Assembly: GCF_003614975.1 (NCBI RefSeq)
Contig: NZ_QZWI01000013.1
Coordinates: 62,001-126,000, forward strand
Source of the DNA: Rahnella bruchi
GTDB lineage: Bacteria > Pseudomonadota > Gammaproteobacteria > Enterobacterales > Enterobacteriaceae
Direction of reading: 5' to 3'
Length of the DNA stretch: 64,000 nt
Every line of letters starts with the position of its first letter. The stretch's first letter is position 1. The notes beneath the pieces are model-generated. The model saw only the letters and a list, made by a program, of their open reading frames with translations. It had not been told where the DNA came from and ran no database searches. Both the position numbers and the translations under genes were made by a program. Below are positions 46,877 through 57,390 of this stretch, piece by piece.

Positions 46877-47486
46877 GCCGTTGCGCCATTTCAGCCAGCG
46901 CCAGCACCGTACTGACGTTAAGTTTTTCCAGGACGCGTGACTTATAGGTACTGACCGTTTTTTCGCTTAATGAGAGAGATTCGGCGATTTGTTTATTGTT
47001 CAAACCATTCACCAGATACTTCATTACCATCATTTCACGATTGGACAATGCAGCCAGTTTTTGAGCCTCGCCCGTGAAAAACGTATTTTCCCCGGCGTCC
47101 AGAGTCAGCTGTGGGAAAAACGAATACCCTGCCATCGCCGCATTAATGACATCCGTCAGAATAGAAAGATTATCCTTTTTAGAGACATAACCCACCGCGC
47201 CTGCCTGTAAACAACGCAGTGTAAACTGTTCACTTTGCTGTGAGGAGAGGACGATGATTTTAGTGGGGATCTCTTTCTCTTTAAGGCGGCGAATCACGTC
47301 CAGACCATCCAGACCAGGAATGGCGAGATCAAGAATCATTAAATCAGGCTGATGCTTCTGACATTGCTGAACAGCATCAATACCATTACCGCATTCTGCA
47401 ACGACCTCAAACCCTGCATTTATGACTAATAATCTGACACTGGCCAGTATGAAGGGGTGGTCGTCAACAATGATGGCTTTGCGCAA
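46863..47486 (-). CDS. evgA: EvgA/BvgA-type response regulator
   Basis: 207 residues (E. coli EvgA 204). Receiver domain with D8/D9, phospho-acceptor D53 (MILDLAIPGLDG), S/T switch (VLSSQQS) and K near 104-105 (YVSKKDN). NarL/FixJ-type HTH at about 145-200 (ALSNREMMVMKYLVNGLNNKQIAESLSLSEKTV, blocks). It should bind dyad operators once phosphorylated through the EvgS relay. E. coli evgA lies next to emrKY; here no efflux genes follow, so the regulon may differ. Two dyads lie 168-218 nt upstream. Confidence 0.92.
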   Translation of the reverse strand: MRKAIIVDDHPFILASVRLLVINAGFEVVAECGNGIDAVQQCQKHQPDLMILDLAIPGLDGLDVIRRLKEKEIPTKIIVLSSQQSEQFTLRCLQAGAVGYVSKKDNLSILTDVINAAMAGYSFFPQLTLDAGENTFFTGEAQKLAALSNREMMVMKYLVNGLNNKQIAESLSLSEKTVSTYKSRVLEKLNVSTVLALAEMAQRHEIE

Positions 47487-47867
47487 CGTAATAATCTCTG
47501 AAGTAAGGGTAAAACAGAATCCGCTGCATTAAGGGGCGACATCCATTGATCTTAGCAGTGCTTTGCAGTGCGGGGGATAAATCCTGTGTGCAAATGATGT
47601 TAACATAATGCTAATCCGTTTCAGGATGAGCGTCATAAACAACAGCACCCGTGCTGACATAACGTCTCCGTACGTCAGTTTCCCTCCTTGTTACATATTT
47701 GTAATTTATCATATTTTTTCTTCGCACAGTTTGCGGGATGCTTTCCATTTTTAGCTGTGACAGCCGATTGCCCGCTGGGCTACTATAAGCGTCATTAAAT
47801 GGCGGCCTGTATGTCAGAAAAGCCAATAAGTCGCTTGCGCCTAAAATGGATTAATAAGACTAAATCT
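47487..47867. other. Divergent evgA-mutS region (381 bp)
   Basis: No convincing gene. Holds a 25-bp dyad CTGACATA-N9-TACGTCAG at 47654-47678 (one mismatch) and TTACA-TATT-TGTAA at 47691-47704. Both are near the middle, so they could serve evgA (autoregulation) or mutS. A TACTATAAG around 47782-47790 may be a -10 of mutS. A 71-codon minus-strand frame here has no ribosome site and is ignored. Confidence 0.6.
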
Positions 47868-50423
47868 ATGACTGATAATAAAAATTTAGATGCCCACACC
47901 CCGATGATGCAGCAGTACCTGCGTCTTAAAGCAGAGAACCCGGAAGTTCTGCTGTTTTATCGTATGGGCGACTTCTACGAACTGTTTTATGACGACGCAA
48001 AACGTGCGTCGCAGCTGATGGATATTTCCCTGACCAAGCGCGGTGCCTCTGCCGGTGAGCCGATCCCGATGGCGGGCGTGCCTTATCATGCGGTGGAAGG
48101 CTATCTGGCGAAACTGGTGCAGCTCGGCGAATCCGTCGCGATTGCGGAACAGATTGGTGATCCGGCGCTGAGCAAAGGACCGGTCGAGCGTAAAGTCGTG
48201 CGGATTGTGACGCCGGGCACCGTCAGCGATGAAGCGCTGCTGAGTGAGCGCCATGACAACCTGCTGGCGGCTATCTGGCAGGACGGGCGCGGCTTTGGCT
48301 ATGCGACGCTGGATATCAGTTCCGGTCGTTTCCGTGTAGCGCAGCCAGACGATCTGGAAACCATGGCAGCAGAATTACAACGCACCAATCCGGCTGAATT
48401 ACTGTATCCGGAAAGCTTTGAAGCCATGTCGCTGATTTCTTCCCGCCGAGGATTGCGTCGTCGTCCGATGTGGGAATTCGAGCTGGAAACCGCCAAGCAG
48501 CAGCTCAATCTGCAATTTGGCACCCGCGATTTAAGCGGATTCGGCGTCGAGCAGGCTGCTCAGGCGCTGCGTGCGGCCGGTTGCCTGCTGCAATATGTAA
48601 AAGATACCCAGCGCACTGCCCTGCCGCATATCCGTGGTGTCACCATGGAGCGCCAGCAGGACGGCATTATTATGGATGCGGCGACGCGCCGTAATCTGGA
48701 ACTGACGCAAAATCTGGCCGGTGGCGTAGAAAACACGCTGGCGGCGGTGCTTGATCAGGCCGTGACAGCGATGGGCAGCCGTATGCTCAAACGCTGGATC
48801 CACATGCCGAGCCGTGACACCAAACTGCTGACCCATCGTCAGCAGGCGATCGGCGCATTGCAGGATATCACCGAAGATTTACAGCCGGTGCTGCGTCAGG
48901 TGGGGGATCTCGAACGTATTCTGGCGCGTCTCGCCCTGCGCAGCGCACGTCCGCGGGATCTGGCCCGTATGCGTCATGCTATGCAACAACTGCCGGAAAT
49001 CCGCGAGATTTTGCAGGAAACGGATGCCGGGCATGTAAAAACGCTGGTGGAACAAACCGGTGACTTTGCCGAACTGGTGGAACTGCTTGAACGCGCAGTC
49101 GTCGAAGCCCCTCCGGTGCTGGTGCGTGACGGTGGCGTTATCGCACCGGGCTACAATGCAGAACTGGATGAATGGCGCGCGCTGGCAGATGGCGCAACGG
49201 ATTATCTTGATCGGCTGGAGATCCGCGAACGCGAAAAACTCGGACTGGATACGCTGAAAGTCGGATTCAACGGCGTTCACGGATATTACATTCAGGTCAG
49301 CCGGGGTCAGAGTCATCTGGTGCCCATTCATTACGTTCGCCGTCAGACACTGAAAAATGCTGAGCGCTACATTATTCCGGAGCTGAAAGAGTACGAAGAC
49401 AAAGTGCTGACCTCCAAAGGTAAAGCCCTGTCTCTGGAAAAAGCGCTGTATGAAGAACTGTTCGATCTGTTGATGCCACATCTGTCTGCCTTGCAGCAAA
49501 GCGCAAGTGCGCTGGCAGAACTGGACGTGCTCAGCAATCTGGCGGAACGCGCGTACACCCTGAATTACGCCTGTCCGACCATGAGTGAAAAACCGGGTAT
49601 TAATATTACCGGTGGTCGCCATCCGGTGGTTGAGCAGGTGCTGAGTGAGCCCTTTATCTCCAACCCGCTGAACATGTCCCCTGCGCGGCGTATGCTAATC
49701 ATTACCGGCCCGAATATGGGCGGTAAAAGCACCTATATGCGTCAGGCAGCTCTGATTGTTCTGATGGCGCACATCGGCAGCTATGTTCCGGCGGAAACAG
49801 CCATCATCGGACCGGTGGATCGCATCTTCACCCGTGTCGGAGCGGCAGACGATCTGGCTTCCGGGCGTTCGACCTTCATGGTGGAAATGACCGAGACCGC
49901 TAATATCTTGCACAATGCGACCGAAAACAGTCTGGTACTGATGGATGAAATCGGGCGCGGGACATCAACTTATGATGGACTGTCGCTGGCATGGGCGTGC
50001 GCAGAAAACCTCGCAAGCCGCATTAAGGCCATGACGTTGTTCGCAACCCATTACTTCGAACTGACTACGCTGCCGGAAAAAATGGAGGGCACGGTGAACG
50101 TGCACCTGGATGCCATCGAACACGGTGACACTATCGCCTTTATGCACAGTGTGCAGGACGGTGCTGCCAGCAAGAGTTACGGTCTGGCGGTGGCGGCGCT
50201 GGCGGGTGTGCCACGTGATGTGATAAAACGTGCGCGCCAGAAACTGAAAGAGCTGGAGACGTTGTCAAATAACGCCGCCGCCAGCAAAGTCGATGGCCCG
50301 CAACTGGCATTGCTGACCGAAGAAGTGTCTCCGGCAGTCGAAGCGCTGGAGGCTCTGGATGCGGACTCGTTGTCGCCACGTCAGGCGCTGGAATGGATTT
50401 ATCGTCTGAAAGACATGGTGTAA
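47868..50423 (+). CDS. mutS: MutS, DNA mismatch recognition ATPase
   Basis: 851 residues from ATG 47868 (E. coli 853). This start puts F36 and E38 (GDFYELF) at the E. coli positions, the mismatch-reading pair; the frame is open 23 codons further. Domains I-V in order: mismatch binding, connector, core, clamp, ATPase with Walker [10 protein letters not shown], Walker [13 protein letters not shown] and the His switch [10 protein letters not shown]-terminal tetramer segment present ([15 protein letters not shown]). Initiates methyl-directed repair with MutL and MutH. Followed directly by a terminator. Confidence 0.98.
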   Translation: MTDNKNLDAHTPMMQQYLRLKAENPEVLLFYRMGDFYELFYDDAKRASQLMDISLTKRGASAGEPIPMAGVPYHAVEGYLAKLVQLGESVAIAEQIGDPALSKGPVERKVVRIVTPGTVSDEALLSERHDNLLAAIWQDGRGFGYATLDISSGRFRVAQPDDLETMAAELQRTNPAELLYPESFEAMSLISSRRGLRRRPMWEFELETAKQQLNLQFGTRDLSGFGVEQAAQALRAAGCLLQYVKDTQRTALPHIRGVTMERQQDGIIMDAATRRNLELTQNLAGGVENTLAAVLDQAVTAMGSRMLKRWIHMPSRDTKLLTHRQQAIGALQDITEDLQPVLRQVGDLERILARLALRSARPRDLARMRHAMQQLPEIREILQETDAGHVKTLVEQTGDFAELVELLERAVVEAPPVLVRDGGVIAPGYNAELDEWRALADGATDYLDRLEIREREKLGLDTLKVGFNGVHGYYIQVSRGQSHLVPIHYVRRQTLKNAERYIIPELKEYEDKVLTSKGKALSLEKALYEELFDLLMPHLSALQQSASALAELDVLSNLAERAYTLNYACPTMSEKPGINITGGRHPVVEQVLSEPFISNPLNMSPARRMLIITGPNMGGKSTYMRQAALIVLMAHIGSYVPAETAIIGPVDRIFTRVGAADDLASGRSTFMVEMTETANILHNATENSLVLMDEIGRGTSTYDGLSLAWACAENLASRIKAMTLFATHYFELTTLPEKMEGTVNVHLDAIEHGDTIAFMHSVQDGAASKSYGLAVAALAGVPRDVIKRARQKLKELETLSNNAAASKVDGPQLALLTEEVSPAVEALEALDADSLSPRQALEWIYRLKDMV

Positions 50424-50452
50424 ACGTCTGCTGACCTGAACCGGATGCATAA

Positions 50453-50482
50453 AAAAACGGTGGGGATTAACCCACCGTTTTT
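50453..50482. terminator. Bidirectional terminator between mutS and rpoS
   Basis: AAAACGGTGGG / CCCACCGTTTT, a perfect 11-bp stem with 6-nt loop, A-rich before and T-rich after. Serves mutS on plus and rpoS on minus, which end on either side. Confidence 0.95.
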
Positions 50483-50534
50483 ATTTGTCGTTCTTGCAGA
50501 AACTGCATAATGCAGCAACTGTCTGACGAATCTG

Positions 50535-51521
50535 TTATTCGCGGAACAGTGCTTCGATGCTCAGCCCTTGCCCCTGCAGGATTTCACGCAGGCGACGCAA
50601 ACCTTCTACCTGAATCTGACGAACACGTTCACGTGTCAGGCCAATTTCGCGGCCCACATCTTCCAGCGTCGCTGCTTCATAGCCTAACAGGCCGAAACGA
50701 CGCGCCAGAACTTCACGCTGTTTTGCATTCAACTCGAATAACCACTTCACGATACTCTGTTTCATATCGTCGTCTTGTGTGGTGTCTTCCGGGCCGTTGT
50801 CTTTTTCATCCGCCAGAATATCTAACAACGCTTTCTCAGAGTCACCACCCAACGGGGTATCTACAGAAGTAATGCGTTCATTCAGGCGCAACATACGGCT
50901 GACGTCATGTACCGGCTTGTCGAGTTGCTCAGCAATCTCTTCAGCGCTCGGCTCATGGTCCAGTTTATGTGCAAGTTCACGTGCGGTACGCAGATAAACG
51001 TTCAGTTCTTTAACGATGTGAATTGGCAGACGAATAGTACGGGTTTGATTCATGATCGCCCGTTCAATTGTCTGACGGATCCACCATGTTGCATAGGTAG
51101 AAAAACGGAAGCCGCGCTCAGGGTCAAATTTTTCAACCGCACGGATCAGACCCAGGTTGCCTTCCTCGATCAAATCCAGCAGTGCCAAACCGCGATTACT
51201 GTAGCGGCGGGCAATCTTAACCACTAAACGCAAGTTACTTTCAATCATACGGCGGCGGGAAGGAACATCTCCCCGCAGCGCGCGTCGTGCAAAATAAACT
51301 TCCTCTTCTGCGGTAAGCAGAGGGGAATAACCGATTTCACCGAGGTACAGTTGAGTGGCATCCAGCACTCTTTGGCTTACAGCCTGCGACAACAATTCTT
51401 CTTCAGCATCGTTGTCGGCAGTCTCTTCGACTATTGCTTTCTCGTCAAAGGCTTCAGCGCTGTTCTCATCGAAATCTACATCATCATGTAACTCGTTAAC
51501 TTTCAGCGTATTCTGACTCAT
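50535..51521 (-). CDS. rpoS: RpoS, stationary-phase sigma factor (sigma-38)
   Basis: 328 residues (E. coli 330). Region 1.2-2.4 ([61 protein letters not shown]), region 3 and region 4 HTH ([30 protein letters not shown], blocks) are intact, so the gene looks functional. The acidic N-terminus differs most from E. coli. Ribosome site GGTAGGAGCAGCTT is nearly as in E. coli, where the nlpD-borne rpoS leader folds back on it and is opened by small RNAs. 51 nt after nlpD. Confidence 0.98.
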   Translation of the reverse strand: MSQNTLKVNELHDDVDFDENSAEAFDEKAIVEETADNDAEEELLSQAVSQRVLDATQLYLGEIGYSPLLTAEEEVYFARRALRGDVPSRRRMIESNLRLVVKIARRYSNRGLALLDLIEEGNLGLIRAVEKFDPERGFRFSTYATWWIRQTIERAIMNQTRTIRLPIHIVKELNVYLRTARELAHKLDHEPSAEEIAEQLDKPVHDVSRMLRLNERITSVDTPLGGDSEKALLDILADEKDNGPEDTTQDDDMKQSIVKWLFELNAKQREVLARRFGLLGYEAATLEDVGREIGLTRERVRQIQVEGLRRLREILQGQGLSIEALFRE

Positions 51522-51572
51522 AAGCTGCTCCTACCCGTGGTCCCGAGGGCAGAATCAATGCTCTGCCCCGAT

Positions 51573-52595
51573 TTATCGCTGCGGAAGATAACGCAGCGGG
51601 TTTACGGATTTCCCCTTGTAACGAATTTCAAAATGCAATCTTACTGAACTGGTTCCGGTGCTACCCATGGTCGCTATTTTCTGTCCCGCCTGCACTTCTT
51701 GTTGTTCCCGGACCAGCATTGTATCGTTATGTGCATAGGCGCTCAGGTAATCATCATTGTGTTTGATGATGATCAGATTACCGTAACCGCGAAGAGCATT
51801 ACCCGCGTAAACCACGCGCCCCGAGGCGGTTGCTACGACAGACTGTCCACGCGAGCCAGCGATATCGATCCCCTTATTTCCCCCTTCAGAAGCTGAGAAA
51901 TTATCGATAATTTTCCCGTCAGTCGGCCATTTCCAAGAGGAAACCGGACCGCCATTATTTGCAGAAGTGGCGACGGGAGTGCTGGCTACAGCAACAGGTG
52001 TTGTGGTGGTAGTAACTGCACCTGATGAAGGCAACATCTTGCCTACATTCTGTTTACCAGAAGAATCAGAATACGTGGTAGTTGGTTGAGATGCAACCAC
52101 AGAACCTGTGAGCATTCCTCCTGTTGGAACTTTCGGAACACCGCCATTTGTGGCGTCCGTGACGGCTGTTGTGCTGCTGGTACTGGCCGCAGAAGAGACG
52201 TTATTTATCTGAACTGTCTGCCCGACTTCTAGGCTGTAAGGCGCCTGAATATTATTGCGCGCGGCCAGGTCACGGAAGTCGTTGCCGGTGATCCAGGCAA
52301 TATAAAACAAGGTGTCGCCACGCTTCACCTGATAGGTACTGCCGCTATAACTTCCCTTTGGGATTGAGTTGTAGCTGCGGTTGTAAACAATGTGTCCGCC
52401 AGAGCCGACAGCAGGTGCCATTTGCGGAGCGGAATTCAGAGTATTCTGACTGGTATTGCCACTGTTACCACCGCCATTGACGCTGCTGATCGGTGCGGAT
52501 GTCGTTGAATTGTTCGTACATCCCGCCATCCAGGCACTGATAAAAGTACACACTACAATGCGGCTTAGTGTTTTTATTGGGCTTCCCGTGCTCAT
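51573..52595 (-). CDS. nlpD: NlpD, amidase-activating lipoprotein
   Basis: 340 residues (E. coli 379). Lipoprotein signal ending AWMAGC, lipidated C26. LysM domain about 85-130 ([15 protein letters not shown] ... [10 protein letters not shown]). Low-complexity Ser/Thr/Val linker, shorter than in E. coli. C-terminal LytM/M23 domain about 225-338 without the metal ligands ([19 protein letters not shown]), so an activator of AmiC rather than an enzyme. In E. coli the main rpoS promoter lies inside nlpD; I could not place it here by eye. Confidence 0.96.
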   Translation of the reverse strand: MSTGSPIKTLSRIVVCTFISAWMAGCTNNSTTSAPISSVNGGGNSGNTSQNTLNSAPQMAPAVGSGGHIVYNRSYNSIPKGSYSGSTYQVKRGDTLFYIAWITGNDFRDLAARNNIQAPYSLEVGQTVQINNVSSAASTSSTTAVTDATNGGVPKVPTGGMLTGSVVASQPTTTYSDSSGKQNVGKMLPSSGAVTTTTTPVAVASTPVATSANNGGPVSSWKWPTDGKIIDNFSASEGGNKGIDIAGSRGQSVVATASGRVVYAGNALRGYGNLIIIKHNDDYLSAYAHNDTMLVREQQEVQAGQKIATMGSTGTSSVRLHFEIRYKGKSVNPLRYLPQR

Positions 52596-52644
52596 ATTTC
52601 CCCCGTTACGGCAATCTCAGAATATCTCTTTAACCTCGCACACC

Positions 52645-52678
52645 GCGCCAGCTGGCGCTTTTCGTGTCATCGGACACG
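52645..52678. repeat. Palindrome and hairpin in the pcm-nlpD gap
   Basis: GCGCCAGCTGGCGC, a perfect 14-bp palindrome at 52645-52658, then CGTGTC-ATCG-GACACG at 52663-52678. Both lie 50-85 nt before the nlpD start within a 242-bp gap, where a promoter for nlpD-rpoS could sit. Confidence 0.5.
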
Positions 52679-52837
52679 GTGCGGGCAGGCAACATGCTCA
52701 TTCAGGTCTTCGCCCGAATGCCGCTGTGCCATAAAAAACTGTAGTGGATGCTATCAACATCGCCAGTACAGCACCATATAACAGTTGTATTTAAATTTTA
52801 AGGAGTTAGTCCTGAAGGCTCAGGCGCATCGCCGGTT

Positions 52838-53464
52838 TCAGGCGAGCTCGCCTTTCACCAGCGGGACAAAACGAACGGCTTCAATGTTTTCTGCGACAAA
52901 CTCATCACCACGGCGGGTGATCCGTTGCAGTGTCTGATTTTCTTCGCCCACAGGCAGAATTAATACTCCGCCATCATCGAGTTGTTGCAGTAAATCTTGA
53001 GGTATTTCAGGAGGTGCGGCGGTGACAATAATGGCGTCAAACGGGCCACGCGATGGCCAGCCCTGCCAGCCGTCACCATGACGGGTCGAGACGTTATGCA
53101 AATCGAGTTGCTTGAGGCGTCTTTTCGCCTGCCATTGCAATCCCTTGATGCGCTCAACCGAGAAAACATGCTCCACCAGATGCGCCAGAATGGCGGTCTG
53201 ATAGCCAGAACCGGTGCCAATTTCCAGCACCCGCGAAGAAGGCTCAAGGCGCAGCAGTTCGGTCATTCTCGCCACGGTATAGGGCTGAGAAATGGTCTGG
53301 CCGGAGCCAATAGGCAACGCGGTATTTTCGTAAGCTTTATGTTGAAATGCTTCATCGACGAACCGCTCACGCGGCACCGATTCGATGGCATGCAGCAGTT
53401 TTTCGTCATGAATGCCCTGCTGGCGCAGCTGTTCCAGCAGGTTGTACATCGGCTTATTCACCAT
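52838..53464 (-). CDS. pcm: Pcm, protein-L-isoaspartate O-methyltransferase
   Basis: 208 residues, as in E. coli. SAM-binding [16 protein letters not shown] and the PCMT substrate loop [21 protein letters not shown] are conserved; ends [12 protein letters not shown] as in E. coli. Repairs isoaspartyl residues in aged proteins. Its start overlaps the surE stop by 11 nt; together they are the surE-pcm stationary-phase pair ahead of nlpD-rpoS. Confidence 0.98.
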   Translation of the reverse strand: MVNKPMYNLLEQLRQQGIHDEKLLHAIESVPRERFVDEAFQHKAYENTALPIGSGQTISQPYTVARMTELLRLEPSSRVLEIGTGSGYQTAILAHLVEHVFSVERIKGLQWQAKRRLKQLDLHNVSTRHGDGWQGWPSRGPFDAIIVTAAPPEIPQDLLQQLDDGGVLILPVGEENQTLQRITRRGDEFVAENIEAVRFVPLVKGELA

Positions 53465-54218
53465 TCGCGCTCACCCCGGCCTTTTCCAACCATGAGACCA
53501 CGACATCCTGAGCCGCATAGGCGGTTAAATCCACCTGAAGTGGCGTCACTGAAACATAACCTTGCGCTACAGCAGCAAAATCAGTGTCAGGTGCGACATC
53601 AAACTTATCGCCCGGCGGGCCAATCCAGTACAAGTCCTGACCGCGCGGATCCTGCTGACAAAATACCTGCTCGGCCGGATGACGGCTACCGCAACGCGTT
53701 ACTTTGATGCCTTTAATTTGTGAAAGCGGCAGGTCCGGGACGTTAATATTCAGAATTTTGCCAGTACGCAAAGGCTCACGCGCCAGTGCCCTGAGGATAC
53801 GGCAGGTGATAACAGCCGCCGTGTCGTAATGCTGATGTCCGTCCAGCGAGACTGCCAGCGCAGGAAAGCCCAGATGACGACCTTCCATCGCTGCGGCGAC
53901 TGTGCCCGAGTAAATCACGTCGTCGCCCAGATTTGGCCCGGCATTAATGCCAGAGACCACAATATCTGGCTTCGGGCGCATCAGCGTATTAACACCGAGA
54001 TACACGCAGTCGGTCGGCGTACCGTTAATCACGGCAGTATCGCCATTAGGGTATGACTGAATACGTAACGGGCCGTCCAGCGTCAGCGCGTTGGATGCGC
54101 CACTGCGGTTACGGTCAGGGGCAACCAGCTGCACGTCGGCAAACTCACGCAGCGCGGACGCCAGCGCTTGTATGCCCGGAGCCAGAACGCCGTCGTCGTT
54201 ACTCAGTAATATCCGCAT
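53454..54218 (-). CDS. surE: SurE, 5'/3'-nucleotidase (survival protein)
   Basis: 254 residues (E. coli 253) from the ATG giving [11 protein letters not shown]; a further ATG three codons up is possible. Metal ligands D8, D9, S39 region (NRSGASNAL) and N in [17 protein letters not shown] are present. Hydrolyses nucleoside monophosphates and short polyphosphate. Overlaps truD by 20 nt and pcm by 11 nt, an operon-like packing conserved in relatives. Confidence 0.98.
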   Translation of the reverse strand: MRILLSNDDGVLAPGIQALASALREFADVQLVAPDRNRSGASNALTLDGPLRIQSYPNGDTAVINGTPTDCVYLGVNTLMRPKPDIVVSGINAGPNLGDDVIYSGTVAAAMEGRHLGFPALAVSLDGHQHYDTAAVITCRILRALAREPLRTGKILNINVPDLPLSQIKGIKVTRCGSRHPAEQVFCQQDPRGQDLYWIGPPGDKFDVAPDTDFAAVAQGYVSVTPLQVDLTAYAAQDVVVSWLEKAGVSANGE

Positions 54219-55248
54219 CAGCTTCATCCAGATTCATCAGTTCGCGCACCACGCTGGTGGCATAACTGCCGGCCGGTAGCCAGAATTTGAGTTCCAGAGT
54301 GACGTCATCCCAGCGCTGCCATTGCATTTGCAAAGGTTGCAGCATAATGGCGCGGCGCGCAGGTTCCACCCGTTCACGTTTGAGCAGTGACAGCAAATCC
54401 GTCTGGTCGCTGAGACAGGTTTGTTCGAATGCTTCAGCGTCTTCAAGCGTGCCCAGCGGGCCGTCACCCGGTAAAGGTGCCGTCACCAGCAATTCACCGC
54501 TTTCAACCCTGGGTAGCAGTGATTCAAACTCTTCTGCATTTGCCACAAACCAGCTGCCGCGTCCGCTCAGTTGCAGGGCATCGCCCAGCATCGGCTGACG
54601 TACGGTACCTTCTGCCAGGCGCTGACTGGCGACGATATTGAACATCGCGCTGCGGCTGGCAGAAAGATAGAAGCTGCGCTTAGCGCGTTCTTTCGGACGG
54701 GCCTCGTTGGTCGCCCAGCGTTTCGCCTGCACCAGATTATTGCCGCCACGTCCAAAACGCTGAGTACCGAAATAGTTCGGCACGCCCTGTTGAGTGATTT
54801 TTTCCAGACGTGTTTCGACATTCGCGATATCGCTTATCTGGCGCAGCACCAGTGTAAAGGCATTGCCTTTCAGCGTACCGATGCGCATTTTTTTGCGATG
54901 GCGGGAGGCGCGGACAACTTCGCAGCCCTCGAGGTCAAACTGGCTTAAATCAGGATCAGCTTTGCCCGGCAGATGCAGGCAAAACCATTGTTCTGTGACC
55001 GCATGGCGGTCCTTGAGACCGGCATAACTGACGTCGCGCGGATGCACTTTGGCGAATCTCGCCAGTTGCTCGGCGACGAATTGCGTGTTGCAGCCATTTT
55101 TACGGATCCGCACCAACAGATGTTCACCTTCTCCGTCCGGCTCAAAGCCCAGATCCTCTTCGACAATAAAGTCTTCAGGATTGGCTTTCAGCTGGCCGGT
55201 GGCAACAGGCTCTCCCAGTAACCAGGTGAGACGGGACATATCTATCAT
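54199..55248 (-). CDS. truD: TruD, tRNA pseudouridine-13 synthase
   Basis: 349 residues from ATG 55248, equal to E. coli, and this start puts the catalytic Asp at D80 ([12 protein letters not shown]). A GTG five codons upstream is possible. Contains [12 protein letters not shown] and the TruD insertion domain. Makes pseudouridine 13 in tRNA-Glu. 19 nt after ispF. Confidence 0.97.
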   Translation of the reverse strand: MIDMSRLTWLLGEPVATGQLKANPEDFIVEEDLGFEPDGEGEHLLVRIRKNGCNTQFVAEQLARFAKVHPRDVSYAGLKDRHAVTEQWFCLHLPGKADPDLSQFDLEGCEVVRASRHRKKMRIGTLKGNAFTLVLRQISDIANVETRLEKITQQGVPNYFGTQRFGRGGNNLVQAKRWATNEARPKERAKRSFYLSASRSAMFNIVASQRLAEGTVRQPMLGDALQLSGRGSWFVANAEEFESLLPRVESGELLVTAPLPGDGPLGTLEDAEAFEQTCLSDQTDLLSLLKRERVEPARRAIMLQPLQMQWQRWDDVTLELKFWLPAGSYATSVVRELMNLDEADADITE

Positions 55249-55267
55249 GCGGTAATCTTCCACAACA

Positions 55268-55741
55268 TCATTCCTTAATCAGCAGGGCAACGGCTTCGCA
55301 GGCAATACCTTCGCCGCGACCGGTAAAGCCCAGCTGTTCGGTCGTGGTAGCTTTCACGTTGACGTCGTCCATATGACATTGCAAATCTTCGGCCAGAAAC
55401 ACGCGCATCTGCGGGATGTGCGGTGCCATTTTCGGTGCCTGCGCAATGATCGTGATATCCAGATTGCCCAGCTTGTAACCTTTCGCGCGGATACGACGAT
55501 AAGCTTCGCGCAGCAATTCACGGCTGTCAGCGCCTTTGAATGCCGGGTCAGTGTCCGGGAACAATTTGCCGATATCACCCAGCGCAGCTGCACCGAGCAG
55601 CGCGTCAGTGGCGGCGTGCAGCGCCACATCGCCGTCAGAATGCGCCAGTAAACCCTGCGGATAAGGGATACGCACACCACCGATCACCAGCGGGCCTTCG
55701 CCGCCAAACTTATGTACATCAAAACCGTGACCGATACGCAT
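55268..55741 (-). CDS. ispF: IspF, 2-C-methyl-D-erythritol 2,4-cyclodiphosphate synthase
   Basis: 157 residues (E. coli 159). Metal ligands D8 and H10 (GFDVHKFG) and H42 region ([19 protein letters not shown]); C-terminal [22 protein letters not shown]. Fifth step of the MEP isoprenoid pathway. Start shares one base with the ispD stop, as in relatives. Confidence 0.98.
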   Translation of the reverse strand: MRIGHGFDVHKFGGEGPLVIGGVRIPYPQGLLAHSDGDVALHAATDALLGAAALGDIGKLFPDTDPAFKGADSRELLREAYRRIRAKGYKLGNLDITIIAQAPKMAPHIPQMRVFLAEDLQCHMDDVNVKATTTEQLGFTGRGEGIACEAVALLIKE

Positions 55742-56460
55742 TATGCGTTTTCCTCCTGGGATAAGCGGGTTAAATAGAATTCTGCCAGCGCCAGATCTTC
55801 TGGCCGTGTGACTTTAATATTATCGGCCCGTGCCGGGATCAGCATAGGATGAAACCCGCAATATTCCATTGCAGAAGCTTCATCTGTGACCACCGCACCT
55901 TCATTAAGCGCACGGCGCAGGCAGATTTTCAGTAATTCGAGCGGGAAAAATTGTGGCGTCAGCGCATGCCACAGATCCTGACGATCGACCGTATGCGCAA
56001 TAGCCGAAACACCGGGTTCGCCACGTTTCATGGTGTCGCGCACAGGTGCGGCGAGGATCCCGCCGACTTTACTGGTAGCGGAAATCGCCAGCAGATTATT
56101 GAGATCGTCCGGATGCAGGCACGGGCGTGCGGCGTCATGCACCAGCACCCAGCCACGATCACCGGCGACATCCAGTCCGGCCATTACTGATTCAGCCCGT
56201 TCAGCACCGCCTTCCACCACGCGGATACGCGGATCGCTGGCGATGGGAAGTTGTACGAACTGAGTATCGTGCGGACTTAACGCCACAATGACCTGGCTGA
56301 CTCTGCCACTTTGCAGTAAAGCGAGAATGGAGTGTTCTATCAACGTCTTACCGCCGACAGAAAGGTATTGCTTGGGACATTCTGCCTGCATACGGCTGCC
56401 AATTCCGGCAGCCGGTAACACGGCAATGACCTCTGGAAGGGAAACTGCGGTATGACTCAT
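55741..56460 (-). CDS. ispD: IspD, 2-C-methyl-D-erythritol 4-phosphate cytidylyltransferase
   Basis: 239 residues (E. coli 236). Nucleotide-binding [27 protein letters not shown] and [14 protein letters not shown] are diagnostic. Third step of the MEP pathway. 2 nt after ftsB. Confidence 0.98.
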   Translation of the reverse strand: MSHTAVSLPEVIAVLPAAGIGSRMQAECPKQYLSVGGKTLIEHSILALLQSGRVSQVIVALSPHDTQFVQLPIASDPRIRVVEGGAERAESVMAGLDVAGDRGWVLVHDAARPCLHPDDLNNLLAISATSKVGGILAAPVRDTMKRGEPGVSAIAHTVDRQDLWHALTPQFFPLELLKICLRRALNEGAVVTDEASAMEYCGFHPMLIPARADNIKVTRPEDLALAEFYLTRLSQEENA

Positions 56461-56462
56461 GG

Positions 56463-56783
56463 CTATTGATTCAGGTTGTTTTGCGAAACGGTGCTGCCCG
56501 GCGCACGTTTGTTGTCAGGCACCAGACGATAGAAAGTCTCGCCGGGTTTAATCATGCCCAGTTCGTTGCGTGCGCGTTCTTCGATCGCTTCCTGACCGCC
56601 GTTTAAATCGTCGATTTCTGCGAAAAGTTGATCATTACGTGATTTCAGTTTGCCGTTATTAACTTGCTGCACCTGAACATCATCGTTTACACGAACATAA
56701 TCGTGAATACCATTCTTACCCAGCCACAGTGAATACTGTAGCCAGCCAAGTAAAATCAGTAATAGCAGTGTTAGTTTGCCCAT
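56463..56783 (-). CDS. ftsB: FtsB, divisome protein
   Basis: 106 residues (E. coli 103). Short N-terminus, one transmembrane helix at about 4-21 ([18 protein letters not shown]), a coiled coil to about 65 and the conserved [19 protein letters not shown]. Bitopic partner of FtsL and FtsQ at the septum. First of the ftsB-ispD-ispF-truD-surE-pcm run. Confidence 0.97.
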   Translation of the reverse strand: MGKLTLLLLILLGWLQYSLWLGKNGIHDYVRVNDDVQVQQVNNGKLKSRNDQLFAEIDDLNGGQEAIEERARNELGMIKPGETFYRLVPDNKRAPGSTVSQNNLNQ

Positions 56784-56950
56784 CCCCGCCCCCTAAAAAA
56801 GCTGGACAATCATCCCACAACTTTCCCTCTGACTCCACTGCGGCAGGGTAAATGCCGGTGAGAATCAGACTTACGCACGCAATTATGGGTGAGAATGACA
56901 CAATGGGTTACATCGTGAAGGGAATTTGCGGGGAAAACCGCCAGAAAAAA

Positions 56951-57331
56951 TCACCAGCCAGACAGGAAAGAGAAGACTGTCCAGAACATACCAATGATAC
57001 AGACAGCGCTGGCCAGAGAGGTTGTAAACCAGCTTCCGCCAAAGAACATGCTGAACGCAATGCCTATCAGCACGGAAACCGGCATCAGCGCCAGGAAGAA
57101 CGGCCAGGTGTAGAGCAGGAAAAACAGGGTATTGGAACCGTAAACCAGAAAAGGGATCGCAAACGCCAGCCAGTAGAAGACAAACCCAATGAATCCGCCC
57201 TGCATGGAGTAGGAAGGGTCTTCGGTGTCCGAACTGTCTGTTGCCGGCATCGGCACGCTTGTCCGGGGGCTGATTTCCCCGGTACGATCCACGCGGATCC
57301 GGCTGACGAGTCTGCTGAGTAAAGCCTGCAT
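56951..57331 (-). CDS. ygbE: YgbE/DUF3561-family inner-membrane protein
   Basis: 126 residues from the ATG with AGGGA 7 nt upstream; the frame is open 11 codons further. Hydrophilic N-terminus of about 50 residues, longer than in E. coli (107 in all), then three to four transmembrane helices with the conserved FLVYGSNTLFFLLYTWPFFLALMPVSVL region (E. coli MLIYGSNTLFFFIYTWPFFL). Function unknown. 59 nt after cysC, the same place as in E. coli. Confidence 0.9.
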   Translation of the reverse strand: MQALLSRLVSRIRVDRTGEISPRTSVPMPATDSSDTEDPSYSMQGGFIGFVFYWLAFAIPFLVYGSNTLFFLLYTWPFFLALMPVSVLIGIAFSMFFGGSWFTTSLASAVCIIGMFWTVFSFLSGW

Positions 57332-57390
57332 AGGTGATCCCTGTATTTCAGTGTAAACCGGCACGCTCTGTGGCGTTTGGCCGGCAACAT

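Noticed and set aside
47748-47775. GCCGATTG upstream of mutS as a sigma-28 promoter
   Set aside because: The -10 fits in six of eight bases, but no TAAA or TTTAG-type box lies 11 nt before it, and mutS is not expected in the flagellar regulon.
47611-47826. 71-codon minus-strand frame between evgA and mutS
   Set aside because: No ribosome site, composition like non-coding DNA, and it spans the two regulatory dyads and the mutS promoter area.
48879-49622. 247-codon minus-strand frame opposite mutS
   Set aside because: Antisense shadow of a conserved gene; no start signal and no recognisable domain.
56852-57322. 156-codon plus-strand frame opposite ygbE
   Set aside because: Antisense shadow; ygbE on the minus strand has a ribosome site, transmembrane helices and a family match.
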